Made by a program: the position numbers and the translations under genes. The notes beneath the pieces are model-generated. The model did no database searches, was not told where the DNA came from, and saw only the letters and a program-made list of their open reading frames with translations. 37,079 bases of DNA, taken from IMG/VR virus record IMGVR_UViG_3300031576_000187, positions 1-37,079 of that record. One strand, given 5' to 3'. This document shows, one piece after another, positions 7,314 to 13,938 of this stretch (within the stretch, counting starts at the first letter, position 1; every line of letters begins with the position of its first letter). The DNA is from a virus.

Positions 7314-7947
7314 GCACTCTCTCCGGATAGTATTTCTCCTTCCAGCGGTGTTGTTGAAGACAGGCGAGAAAGGCGACGAAGTCCTGGCCATCCTCGAATT
7401 GGGTGAGTCGGTAGGTACCGTTCTTGCGGAGTTCGAGTGCGAAGCGGTGGCGATCCGGTACCCGGAAGTCTTTCTTGCCATCGGTGTCGTTCCACAATTT
7501 GGTGTAGGCGGCTGTCTGCAAGCCGATCGCTGGGCCGCCGAACAGGCTACGCTTCACGTCGAGGTTTGCGGGGCCATTGATCTTCTTCAGCTTCAGCAAC
7601 AAGCCAATCAGGTCAGGCGTGCCGGCGAAGCGCAATGTTGGGTGATACATCTTGCGCTCGGCGTTCCAGCACTCGAAGCCGGTTTCCTCCTTGAAACGGC
7701 ACCACGCTTCGTAGGGTCCCTTCATCCATGCAGTGCTCTCATCGCCGAGCAGATGGTCGATGTCGAGTTGACCGTTGCAATCCAGTTCCACCATCTTGTG
7801 GACCGCGATGCCCTCCTGGCGCGCGGTCTCGAGCCGATCCGGCGGGATCATCGAGTAATCGATGAGCGGCGCGATGATGCGCGTCACGTTGGGAACCACA
7901 ACGCCGTTCCAGCGGTAGATGTGCGTGGGTTCATCGAAGGTGAGCAT
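7297..7947 (-). CDS. PD-(D/E)XK nuclease (RecB/Cas4-like exonuclease)
   Basis: 216 residues from ATG 7947, coupled to Erf by TGATG. Catalytic motifs are in order: an upstream H (GIAVHKMVELD), then FAGTPDLIG (the PD of PD-(D/E)XK) and 17 residues later NLDVKRS (DxK), and QTAAY as the RecB-type QxxxY motif. This is the family of phage exonucleases and Cas4. Beside an Erf annealing protein it is most likely the 5'-3' exonuclease of a Red-type recombination pair, making single-stranded ends for annealing. It is short for a lambda Exo but normal for this group. Confidence 0.88.
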   Translation of the reverse strand: MLTFDEPTHIYRWNGVVVPNVTRIIAPLIDYSMIPPDRLETARQEGIAVHKMVELDCNGQLDIDHLLGDESTAWMKGPYEAWCRFKEETGFECWNAERKMYHPTLRFAGTPDLIGLLLKLKKINGPANLDVKRSLFGGPAIGLQTAAYTKLWNDTDGKKDFRVPDRHRFALELRKNGTYRLTQFEDGQDFVAFLACLQQHRWKEKYYPERVHATVA

Positions 7948-8792
7948 CAGGCTGGAGCAGGGTTGCGGGTCCAGTCCAGCACTTCATTGACGCGAGCTTT
8001 CGGCATCGTCTCGAGGTCGAAGCCGAACTTCTTGGAGAGATCGGCAGTACTGAGGCATGCGGATTCCAGCCGCGCCTTGACGATGTTGACCTGCCCAGGC
8101 GTCGCCGGCGTCTGATCCTGCGGCACACTGCTGGCCGGTCTCGCCCGCGGCGCGCCGCGCGTCTCCTGCCGCTGTTCAGTGGGCTCGTCATTGGCACGGC
8201 CGCCGTTGCCATCGTTGTCATCGAGCGTGCTAACGTTGAAAATCATCAGCTTCAGGTAGCGGCGCGCGTAGGCGTTCGTCGAACCGCGCGCCTGTACCAT
8301 CGTCTTGTTGGTGGTGCCTTGCGCACCAGCAACGTCCGGGGGTAGGTCGATGTGATGTCGGCGACTGTGCCCTTCCGAATGCGAAACGATGGCGACCGTG
8401 CGCAGCATCCCCTCGGGGATTGGGTCGGCGTCGTTCTTGGTCTCGGTGTCGTAGGAGATCGACAGCCCGTACTTGGTGTGGATGGGCGTGATCTCCCTAT
8501 CGATCGCCGCGAGCTTGGCGTAACCGCTTCTCGTGTGCGTGTTCGTCGCGTTGTTGATGACAGGCTGAATCTCGGCTTGGGCCTTCGCCATCGCGTCGTT
8601 GAATGCAACCTCGGCCTGCCGGCGCAACATCGCTTGATGCATGGCAAAGAGGCGTTCCATCTTGTCCATGTCCGTGCGCGGATCGGCTGCTGCGGCAGCT
8701 AGGGCTTGTACCAACGAAGTTGCCGCCACCGGGACGGGAAGGTTGACGAGCTGGCGCTGTCCTCGTCGAGACGGTTGGGTGCGAGCGTTCAT
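7947..8792 (-). CDS. erf: Erf-family single-strand annealing protein
   Basis: 281 residues from ATG 8792, with AAGGA about 9 bases upstream. The core of the Erf family is visible: EVAFNDAMAKAQAEIQPVIN, YAKLAAIDREITPIHTKYGLS, RTVAIVSHSEGHSRRHHIDLP and GSTNAYARRYLKLMIFNVST followed by LDDNDGNGG. The second half is a Pro/Ala linker and a helical C-terminal domain (VNIVKARLESACLSTADLSK) similar to those that contact SSB. It anneals complementary single strands in phage recombination and possibly in genome circularisation, working with the nuclease and SSB of this operon. Confidence 0.93.
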   Translation of the reverse strand: MNARTQPSRRGQRQLVNLPVPVAATSLVQALAAAAADPRTDMDKMERLFAMHQAMLRRQAEVAFNDAMAKAQAEIQPVINNATNTHTRSGYAKLAAIDREITPIHTKYGLSISYDTETKNDADPIPEGMLRTVAIVSHSEGHSRRHHIDLPPDVAGAQGTTNKTMVQARGSTNAYARRYLKLMIFNVSTLDDNDGNGGRANDEPTEQRQETRGAPRARPASSVPQDQTPATPGQVNIVKARLESACLSTADLSKKFGFDLETMPKARVNEVLDWTRNPAPA

Positions 8793-8809
8793 CTTTGTGG
8801 TTCCTTGTC

Positions 8810-9082
8810 CTAGTTCGGTTGATATTCACAGAGTAGAAACCATGCCGTAATGAGGTCTCCGCGGTGCGCGATTTCGTTCTGCAACGGTCGCCCGTTGTTG
8901 TCGTACTTCTGGCAGCGCGGCGCGTCGATGCCAATGGCGGCGCGCATGGCGCGGTTCGTCTTGTTGATACTTTCCCGCTCAAGTTCGTCAACAAAGTCTA
9001 CGTTCCCAATTCCACCCAGGACGACGAAGGCAACAGCCACTGCAGCAACGAGAAGAAGTTCAGTCCAGATCAGACCGCGCAT
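8810..9082 (-). CDS. Small single-pass membrane protein
   Basis: 90 residues from ATG 9082, five bases downstream of the stop of the lipoprotein gene. Residues 6-22 (WTELLLVAAVAVAFVVLGGI) are one membrane helix; the remainder (ELERESINKTNRAMRAAIGID) is soluble with a pair of Cys. Topology is probably N-in with a periplasmic C-terminal domain. It lies with an upstream lipoprotein; together they may form a membrane-associated early system such as exclusion, but this is inference. A start 22 codons upstream lies in the previous gene. Confidence 0.6.
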   Translation of the reverse strand: MRGLIWTELLLVAAVAVAFVVLGGIGNVDFVDELERESINKTNRAMRAAIGIDAPRCQKYDNNGRPLQNEIAHRGDLITAWFLLCEYQPN

Positions 9083-9087
9083 CGCCT

Positions 9088-9519
9088 TCACCGCGCCCTG
9101 ACGTAGATGTATTTGCCAGGGCCCATCTGTATTTTCCACGCCGACCACGCATCGCCCAAGGTGGAATCGGTGCCATGATCCCGGCCATCACAATGCGCTT
9201 GCTCGTGTTTCAGAGCGTCTTGGTCGCCCTCGGGGACGTAGATCGTGCAAGTCATCGCGGCGAAGTCCACCATAGCGCAAGCTGTCGGCAATCCACCGAG
9301 CAGCTTCAACCACAACGGGAGCACGGCGTAGCAGCGCGGGATGATTGCGGCGCCGTCGAGGTACTTCGTGGTCACTTTGAGGTAGGGCCAATCGTCTGGC
9401 GGCGGCTTGTGTCCGATACTGGTGCAACCGAACAGCAGTACCGCCACAACCGCAATCAGCGCGGCGAGCACGGCGGCGCGGCAAACACCCTGAACCGTAT
9501 AGAAACGGTCGTAACTCAT
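9088..9519 (-). CDS. Putative lipoprotein with HExxH-type metallopeptidase motif
   Basis: 143 residues from ATG 9519. Residues about 12-30 form a hydrophobic signal segment ending in LLFGC, a plausible lipobox for signal peptidase II. Later comes HEQAHCDGRDH, an HExxH zinc-site motif with a nearby Asp-His, inside a region rich in Cys. Phage proteins with this layout are known but their substrate is not. It is the first gene of the left operon, and its ATG lies only about 3-4 bases after the expected transcription start, so the mRNA is almost leaderless. A TTG 13 codons earlier would lie in the promoter's -35 box and was rejected. Expected location: periplasmic side of the inner or the outer membrane. 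Confidence 0.7.
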   Translation of the reverse strand: MSYDRFYTVQGVCRAAVLAALIAVVAVLLFGCTSIGHKPPPDDWPYLKVTTKYLDGAAIIPRCYAVLPLWLKLLGGLPTACAMVDFAAMTCTIYVPEGDQDALKHEQAHCDGRDHGTDSTLGDAWSAWKIQMGPGKYIYVRAR

Positions 9520-9528
9520 CGAAGGAGA

Positions 9529-9558
9529 ACGATAAGGCAGACCTAATGATATTGTCAA
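9529..9558 (-). promoter_or_regulatory. Leftward early promoter with operator in its spacer
   Basis: On the minus strand TTGACA (9558-9553) is a perfect -35 box. After 17 or 18 bases comes TTATCG or TATCGT (9535-9529) as -10. The spacer holds the sequence ATTAGGTCTGCCT (9547-9535 read on the minus strand), which is repeated in the rightward promoter. Transcription would start near 9522, three or four bases before the ATG of the lipoprotein gene. Confidence 0.75.
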
Positions 9559-9623
9559 TAGGCCCCCCTAACGTGACGGCTGGCATGTGTTTCTGCCAGT
9601 TGACAGCGCAATTAGGTCTGCCT
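9535..9623. repeat. Pair of inverted 13-bp operator copies
   Basis: AGGCAGACCTAAT at 9535-9547 and its exact complement ATTAGGTCTGCCT at 9611-9623 flank the control region. Each is centred between the -35 and -10 boxes of a divergent promoter, where a bound repressor would block RNA polymerase. Within each copy AGG...CCT is partly palindromic, fitting a dimeric helix-turn-helix protein such as the adjacent Cro/YdaS-like product. Confidence 0.75.
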
Positions 9624-9628
9624 ACTAT
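9600..9628 (+). promoter_or_regulatory. Rightward early promoter with operator in its spacer
   Basis: TTGACA (9600-9605), a 17-base spacer, then TACTAT (9623-9628). The spacer contains ATTAGGTCTGCC(T) at 9611-9623, in the same position relative to the -35 box as in the leftward promoter. The two operator copies are inverted relative to each other. The ATG of the Cro-like gene at 9637 lies about two bases after the expected transcription start, so this message is also almost leaderless. Confidence 0.8.
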
Positions 9629-9636
9629 CTCGGAAG

Positions 9637-9825
9637 ATGACCTTTGCCCAACTGATTCAGCACTATGGGTCGCAGGCCTCCGCCGCGCGCGCCCTGGGCA
9701 TCAAACCCCCGTCGGTAGCCGAATGGAAAGAGGACGGCATTCCGCTCCCACGGCAGGCTCAATACGAGATCATGACCAAAGGAAAGCTGCGGGCGGAGCG
9801 GCCAGAGGGCGTCAGTACGGCGTGA
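9637..9825 (+). CDS. Cro/YdaS-like transcriptional regulator
   Basis: 62 residues from ATG 9637. The helix-turn-helix is clear: LIQHYGSQASAARALGIKPPSVAEWKEDGIPLPRQAQYEI, as in Cro/YdaS-type phage regulators. Its own promoter carries one of the two identical operators and the divergent promoter the other, so it most likely represses both (classical Cro function). No full-length CI-type repressor gene is visible beside it. The message is almost leaderless, as for the divergent gene. I cannot tell whether it works alone or with a repressor outside the window. Confidence 0.85.
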   Translation: MTFAQLIQHYGSQASAARALGIKPPSVAEWKEDGIPLPRQAQYEIMTKGKLRAERPEGVSTA

Positions 9826-9856
9826 TGGCGTAGAGTGAGTTTGACTTTGATGCTTC

Positions 9857-9912
9857 TGCTTACTGCTTACTGCAATTGGTGGACATTGTTTACCGCCGGT
9901 TGACTTGTTTAC
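9857..9912 (+). repeat. Four iteron-like heptamers TGYTTAC
   Basis: TGCTTAC at 9857 and 9864 (head to tail) and TGTTTAC at 9887 and 9906, all on the same strand. GTTGAC at 9899 and 9919 is a second short repeat in the same place. The cluster is in the 142-base gap between the regulator and the small antisense gene, upstream of the replication initiator gene. It could be an operator array or part of a replication origin. Confidence 0.4.
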
Positions 9913-9967
9913 AGGACTGTTGACAGAGGCCGCCTTCGCCCGGCGCTCGCGCTGGTACAACCGTTGG

Positions 9968-10231
9968 TCAGCGGCAGTATTGGTCGATGCAGACGGAGTC
10001 GTTGTTTTCGCAGAAGCAGGTAGTTGATCGTGCGCAACCTCGCCCGTCGGTGGCGATGGCAAGAACAAAGACGATGACGGTGGCGATTATGGCGACATCT
10101 GAAGCGTACCGAGCCCACGCCAGAGCGGTGCCGGTGGTGCGCGCCGCTCGCCCGGTATTGGCAAACCAGCCGCTGGCGCTCAAGGCCAGGACCGCCGAGA
10201 TCCAGCACACACCCCAGTCGAGGGCGTCCAT
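9968..10231 (-). CDS. Small Cys-rich membrane protein, antisense to the early right operon
   Basis: 87 residues from ATG 10231, with GGAGG a short three bases upstream of the ATG. Two hydrophobic helices are visible (WGVCWISAVLALSASGWFA and IIATVIVFVLAIAT), then a Cys-rich tail with CFC and three further Cys. High third-position GC and the membrane pattern favour this strand over an overlapping plus-strand frame of similar length. It is transcribed against the early right operon. Function unknown; a membrane exclusion or host-takeover protein would be plausible. Confidence 0.5.
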   Translation of the reverse strand: MDALDWGVCWISAVLALSASGWFANTGRAARTTGTALAWARYASDVAIIATVIVFVLAIATDGRGCARSTTCFCENNDSVCIDQYCR

Positions 10232-10249
10232 GCGCCTCCAGTTTAACTG

Positions 10250-11080
10250 ATGTACGGCAAGCTTTTCGATTCGATGTTCGACGGCACGCTATACGGGCAC
10301 TGGGAAGCAATTGTCACCCTGCAGCAGATGGTCATTCTCTGCACGCCCGATGGGATCTTGGACATGACGCCGCAGACTATTTCTGCCCGCACCAGCATTC
10401 CACTCAAGATCATCACGAAGGGCCTGAAGGTGCTGGAACAACCAGACCCTTACACCCGCACCACTGGCGAGGAAGGGCGCCGCATCATCTTGATGGACGC
10501 TCGCCGTCCATGGGGTTGGGTGATTGTCAATCATCAGGTATACCAGCGCATGCAGGACGCTGACACCGTTCGGGCGCAAACACGGGAGAGGGTTAGGAAG
10601 CACCGGGAACGTGCCGTAACGGTCGGTAACGGCTCGAAACGCCATTCAGACTCATACTCAAACTCAAACAAGACAACTGCTTCGGGCGGTAAACCGCCCG
10701 ACACGAATTTCGAGCAGGTATGGCAGGCACTCCCAAAACGAACCGGCAATAATCCGAAAAAGAGGGCGGCGCGCACATACCAGGATAGGATCGCCGAAGG
10801 CTGTGCGCCGCAAGAGATACTTGACGGCGCGCTGCGCTATGCGCGTTTCTGCAAGGCCACCAGCAAGGAGGGGACGGAGTTCGTGATGCAGGTGGCGACC
10901 TTCCTTGGGCCGGAGCGGGCATTTCTCCAGCCGTGGACGATCGGCAGTGGTAGGACGCGGTGGGACGCGACGAACGAAGGAATCTTGGCTAAAGCAGCCG
11001 AGCTCGGGATCAGCACGCGCGGCGAGACTGCGGAAACACTGAAGGCGCAGATCCGCGAGCGGCTTGGGGTGGCGGCGTGA
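10250..11080 (+). CDS. Replication initiation protein (O/DnaD-like)
   Basis: 276 residues from ATG 10250. The N-terminal domain (DGTLYGHWEAIVTLQQMVIL, TPDGILDMTPQTISARTSIP, KVLEQPDPYTRTTGEEGRRI) is a winged helix, like the O-type or replisome-organiser proteins of phages, where it binds the origin. Residues about 105-160 are a polar linker (KHRERAVTV...), and the C-terminal domain (FEQVWQALPKRTGNNPKKRA, ATFLGPERAFLQPW) resembles the helicase-loading domain seen in phage DnaD/O-type proteins. No strong ribosome site precedes the start. It probably recruits the host DnaB. Confidence 0.75.
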   Translation: MYGKLFDSMFDGTLYGHWEAIVTLQQMVILCTPDGILDMTPQTISARTSIPLKIITKGLKVLEQPDPYTRTTGEEGRRIILMDARRPWGWVIVNHQVYQRMQDADTVRAQTRERVRKHRERAVTVGNGSKRHSDSYSNSNKTTASGGKPPDTNFEQVWQALPKRTGNNPKKRAARTYQDRIAEGCAPQEILDGALRYARFCKATSKEGTEFVMQVATFLGPERAFLQPWTIGSGRTRWDATNEGILAKAAELGISTRGETAETLKAQIRERLGVAA

Positions 11081-11259
11081 GACCGCGTTTTTTCTCCCGC
11101 GATGCGACGGCGGTGCGCGAGGAACCGACGCACTTCTGCGGCCACTGCAATAACGCCGGCGATAAGAAGCCGGAGAAGCAAATCGCCTTCTGCATGGAGC
11201 ACCGGATCATGGTGCCGACCACAAAGCCAGTGATCTGCAAGGAGTTCGTGAAGGTATGA
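11077..11259 (+). CDS. Small zinc-ribbon-like hypothetical protein
   Basis: 60 residues from GTG 11077, overlapping the upstream stop (GTGA). It contains HFCGHCN and, further on, FCMEHR and VICKEF, so four Cys plus His residues that could bind zinc. Short Cys-bearing proteins of this kind sit between replication genes in many phages. Function unknown. Confidence 0.6.
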   Translation: MRPRFFSRDATAVREEPTHFCGHCNNAGDKKPEKQIAFCMEHRIMVPTTKPVICKEFVKV

Positions 11260-11618
11260 GCCAGCAGCTCACCCTGGACAACGCGATGGCCCGTGCCGCG
11301 GCCGACGATGGTATGCGTCGCGCGCTCGAGCATGCTGAAGCGGAATGCAAGAATTGGGGCGACCTGGCGTTCCGCTTCCTCACGCTGTTCTGCCGGCGGA
11401 ATCTCTACTTCATCAGCGAGGATGTCAGCGCGGTGTCGAAGAAGTACGGGCTCCTGCAACCACCGACGGATCGCGCCTGGGGCGCCGTGTACCAGCGCGC
11501 GGCGCGCGCCGGGATGATGGAGCAGGACGGCACCGGCCGCAGCAAGCGTCGGCATCACAGTATCTGCCCGCGGTGGCGCTCGAAGATCTACTACATGGCG
11601 GTGGAGGCGGTGCGGTGA
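11256..11618 (+). CDS. Hypothetical phage replication-region protein (120 aa)
   Basis: 120 residues from ATG 11256, overlapping the upstream stop (ATGA). The pattern NWGDLAFRFLTLFCRRNLYFISEDVSA, RAWGAVYQRAARAGMMEQDG and a C-terminal HHSICPRWRSKIYY is seen in phage proteins found next to replication initiators, with an HTH-like middle part. I do not recognise a named family. Expected role is in DNA metabolism by context only. Confidence 0.65.
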   Translation: MSQQLTLDNAMARAAADDGMRRALEHAEAECKNWGDLAFRFLTLFCRRNLYFISEDVSAVSKKYGLLQPPTDRAWGAVYQRAARAGMMEQDGTGRSKRRHHSICPRWRSKIYYMAVEAVR

Positions 11619-12066
11619 GCCTCTTTCCGATGACGCTGGATCAGGCCAATGACTTTGTGCGCCGCTACCACCGCCACAGCAGGCCGACGAGGGGCATAAG
11701 TTCTCCGTGGGTGTGGCCTACGAGAATTGTGGAGTGACGTTTGTGTGTGGTGTTGCGATTGCCGGGCGCCCTGTCTCCAGAATGCTCGACACGGGCCGCA
11801 CGATCGAGATCACGCGCGTCTGCACCAACGGCAAGAAGCGCAACGTGAGTTCGATGCTGTACGGCGCGTGCTGCCGGGCGGCGGCCGCGATGGGCTACAA
11901 GCTGGCCGTCACGTACACGCTGGCGACTGAGACCGGAGCGAGCTTGCGTGCCTCTGGTTTCAAGCCGGTGGCCGAGGTCGAAGATCGGCAGTGGAACCGG
12001 CCGTCGCGCCAGCGCGCCGAGCGCGATCTCGTCGGCGGCAAGATCCGGTGGGAGCGGCACTTGTGA
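11615..12066 (+). pseudogene. XF1762-family protein interrupted by a -1 frameshift
   Basis: The N-terminal frame starts at GTG 11615 (SLFPMTLDQANDFVRRYHRHSRPTRG). The C-terminal frame, 11692-12066, reads GHKFSVGVAYENCG..., VAIAGRPVSRMLDTGRTIEI, SSMLYGACCRAAAAMGYK and TGASLRASGFKPVAEV. Together they match the XF1762 family, about 150 residues, an acetyltransferase-like fold of unknown substrate. One extra G in the GGGG run at 11691-11694 restores a continuous frame, so this is a one-base deletion or a sequencing error in a homopolymer. The downstream methyltransferase starts inside its stop codon (GTGA), so the gene order is intact. Confidence 0.75.
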
Positions 12067-13433
12067 ACCGCATCATCACTGGCGACTGCCGTGACACGAT
12101 GCGCGCGCTGATCGCCGATGGCGTGAAGGTGCAATGTGTGGTGACATCACCGCCTTACTGGGGCCTCCGGAACTACGCGCTCCCACCGGTCGTGTGGGGT
12201 GGCCGCGCGGAGTGCGCCCACAAGTGGGGCGATGAGGGGCGGTGGCGGAGGACCGGCGGCACGATGAGCAGCACGCTCGGCGACGAGCACTATGGTAATC
12301 GCGTCGACGCGGAGCAAATCGTGGAGAAGGTGCGCCGCTCAAGTCTTCAGGCCAGCACCGGCGCGCATTGCTCGAGTTGCGGGGCGTGGCGAGGTGATCT
12401 CGGTCTCGAGCCGACGCCTTGGGCGTGGGTCGCGCACATCGTCGAGGTCTTCGACTTGGTGCGAGAACTGCTCGCCGACGACGGAACGGTCTGGCTGAAT
12501 CTCGGCGATTGCTACGCCTCCGATGGCGGCGTGCTGACGCCACACCGCGGACTGCCGAAGAATCGGCGCGTCACGCAGGACACCGTGAGTGGAGCCGTGC
12601 GGTGGCGCACCGGCGCCGGCGGCAACAAGGGCAACGGGGCTGCTGGTGAAGTGATCTGCCGGCCGAATCACGTCGCCGGTATCGCGGGCCATGACGCCGA
12701 CGAGCAGGGCGCCAAGTACCGCGCGTTCTTCGAGGGCGTCAAGCAGAAGGACCTGATGGGGATGCCATGGGCAGCGGCGATGGCACTGCGCGCCGCGGGC
12801 TGGTGGCTGCGCAGCGACGTGATCTGGCACAAGCAGAATCCGATGCCTGGGAGCTACAAGGATCGGCCGACCACGGCGCACGAGTACGTCTTCCTGCTGG
12901 CGAAGCAGGATCGATACCTCTACGATTGGAAGGCGATCTCGGAGCCGTGCAGCCCGAACACTAACGCGCGGCTTTCGCAGAACGTCATGGAGCAGCTCGG
13001 CAGCGATCGAGCGAACGATGGAACGCGGCGCAACGGGCGCCGCATGAAGGCGATGCACGGCGGGGTACGCGCGCCTGGCGTGACGCCGAAGTCCGCAGGC
13101 CTTGACCGCGCCAGCGGCGTGCGTTCCAACGCGACCTTTCATGAGAATCACAGCGGCCTGGTCGAGCGCCGCAATAAGCGCACAGTATGGGCGATCGGTA
13201 GCGAGCCGTTCAAGGGGGCCCACTTCGCTACGTTCCCGACAAAGCTGGTAGAGCCTTGCGTCCTCGCTGGATCTCGCCCTGGCGATCTCGTCTTCGATCC
13301 TTTCATCGGCTCTGGCACCGTGGCACAGGTCGCGTCCAAGCTCGGCCGGCGCTTCCTCGGCTGCGAGCTCGGGCAATCCTACGAACCGATGCAGCGACAA
13401 CGCATCGCACAGCCAGGGCTGGTACTGGCATGA
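12063..13433 (+). CDS. DNA N4-cytosine/N6-adenine methyltransferase (beta class)
   Basis: 456 residues from GTG 12063, overlapping the upstream stop by 4 bases. The catalytic motif TSPPYW lies at residues 28-33 and the AdoMet-binding motif FDPFIGSGTVAQVASKLGRRFLGCE near the C-terminus. This motif order (catalytic before cofactor) is the beta class of N4/N6 methyltransferases. The insertion between them (about residues 60-330) is the target-recognition part, with two Cys pairs (CAHKWG and CSSCGAW) that may bind zinc. It modifies phage DNA, most likely to avoid host restriction. No partner restriction endonuclease is next to it. Confidence 0.93.
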   Translation: MNRIITGDCRDTMRALIADGVKVQCVVTSPPYWGLRNYALPPVVWGGRAECAHKWGDEGRWRRTGGTMSSTLGDEHYGNRVDAEQIVEKVRRSSLQASTGAHCSSCGAWRGDLGLEPTPWAWVAHIVEVFDLVRELLADDGTVWLNLGDCYASDGGVLTPHRGLPKNRRVTQDTVSGAVRWRTGAGGNKGNGAAGEVICRPNHVAGIAGHDADEQGAKYRAFFEGVKQKDLMGMPWAAAMALRAAGWWLRSDVIWHKQNPMPGSYKDRPTTAHEYVFLLAKQDRYLYDWKAISEPCSPNTNARLSQNVMEQLGSDRANDGTRRNGRRMKAMHGGVRAPGVTPKSAGLDRASGVRSNATFHENHSGLVERRNKRTVWAIGSEPFKGAHFATFPTKLVEPCVLAGSRPGDLVFDPFIGSGTVAQVASKLGRRFLGCELGQSYEPMQRQRIAQPGLVLA

Positions 13434-13492
13434 CAACGATTCTCGAGGCCGTGCTGAACTACATGAAGGAGCCCTCGCCATCACGACCATAG
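13430..13492 (+). CDS. Short leader-like open frame (20 aa)
   Basis: ATG 13430 overlaps the stop of the methyltransferase (ATGA) and encodes MTTILEAVLNYMKEPSPSRP. The stop lies 10 bases inside the next gene. Its stretch carries the ribosome site of the next gene. It could couple translation from the methyltransferase to the Ntn hydrolase by termination and re-initiation, or may be chance. Confidence 0.3.
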   Translation: MTTILEAVLNYMKEPSPSRP

Positions 13493-13938
13493 CCTGGGAC
13501 GGTCGAACGCTCGCCGTGGATCGTGGCGCCTGGAACGGTTACTCGGCCCACGAAGTGACGAAACTCTACGATGTTCGCGGCGGTAACCGCATCGACGGCC
13601 AGCGTGCTGTCGCTCTGACTGGCGACGCAAATGTGGCGATGGCGATGCTGGCGTGGCTGCGCGGTGGCGAGATGATTCGCTTCCCTGACGCGGAGTGGAA
13701 CAAGTCCTGCGGCCTCATCGTCACGGTGGACCGGAAGATATTCCGCATGACGACGGGCATGACGACGTTCGAGCCTGTCGAGGCGGTGCCCTTCGCGGAT
13801 GGTGGCGGGCATGAGTACGCGCTTGGGGCGATGCTGGCCGGCGCCTCTGCTAAGCGCGCGGTCTTGTTGGTGGCGAAGCGCACCAGCATGTCCTGGGGTG
13901 GTGTGGACTGCTTGCGGATTACGAGGTCGCGCCGATGA
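13480..13938 (+). CDS. Proteasome-like Ntn hydrolase with apparent ATC start
   Basis: 152 residues if translation begins at ATC 13480. The protein begins TTIAWDGRTLAVDRGA after the initiator, the N-terminal Thr pattern of phage proteasome beta-like (Ntn) hydrolases. Later family blocks are VALTGDANVAMAMLAWLRGG and HEYALGAMLAGASAKRAVLLVAK. No ATG, GTG or TTG in frame precedes the Thr. AAGGAG (13466-13471) lies eight bases before the ATC, ideal spacing. The only standard start (GTG 13516) would remove the catalytic Thr. So either ATC is used as a rare start codon or an ATG has mutated. The protease's target in the phage is unknown. Confidence 0.7.
   Translation: MTTIAWDGRTLAVDRGAWNGYSAHEVTKLYDVRGGNRIDGQRAVALTGDANVAMAMLAWLRGGEMIRFPDAEWNKSCGLIVTVDRKIFRMTTGMTTFEPVEAVPFADGGGHEYALGAMLAGASAKRAVLLVAKRTSMSWGGVDCLRITRSRR

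Noticed and set aside
9520-9558. TTG 9558 as start of the lipoprotein gene
   Set aside because: The TTG is part of the TTGACA promoter box, so it cannot be inside the message.
9987-10250. Plus-strand frame ending in a TGATG coupling with the replication gene
   Set aside because: Composition looks non-protein-like, whereas the opposite strand encodes two membrane helices and has GGAGG close to the ATG. Kept as an open alternative only.
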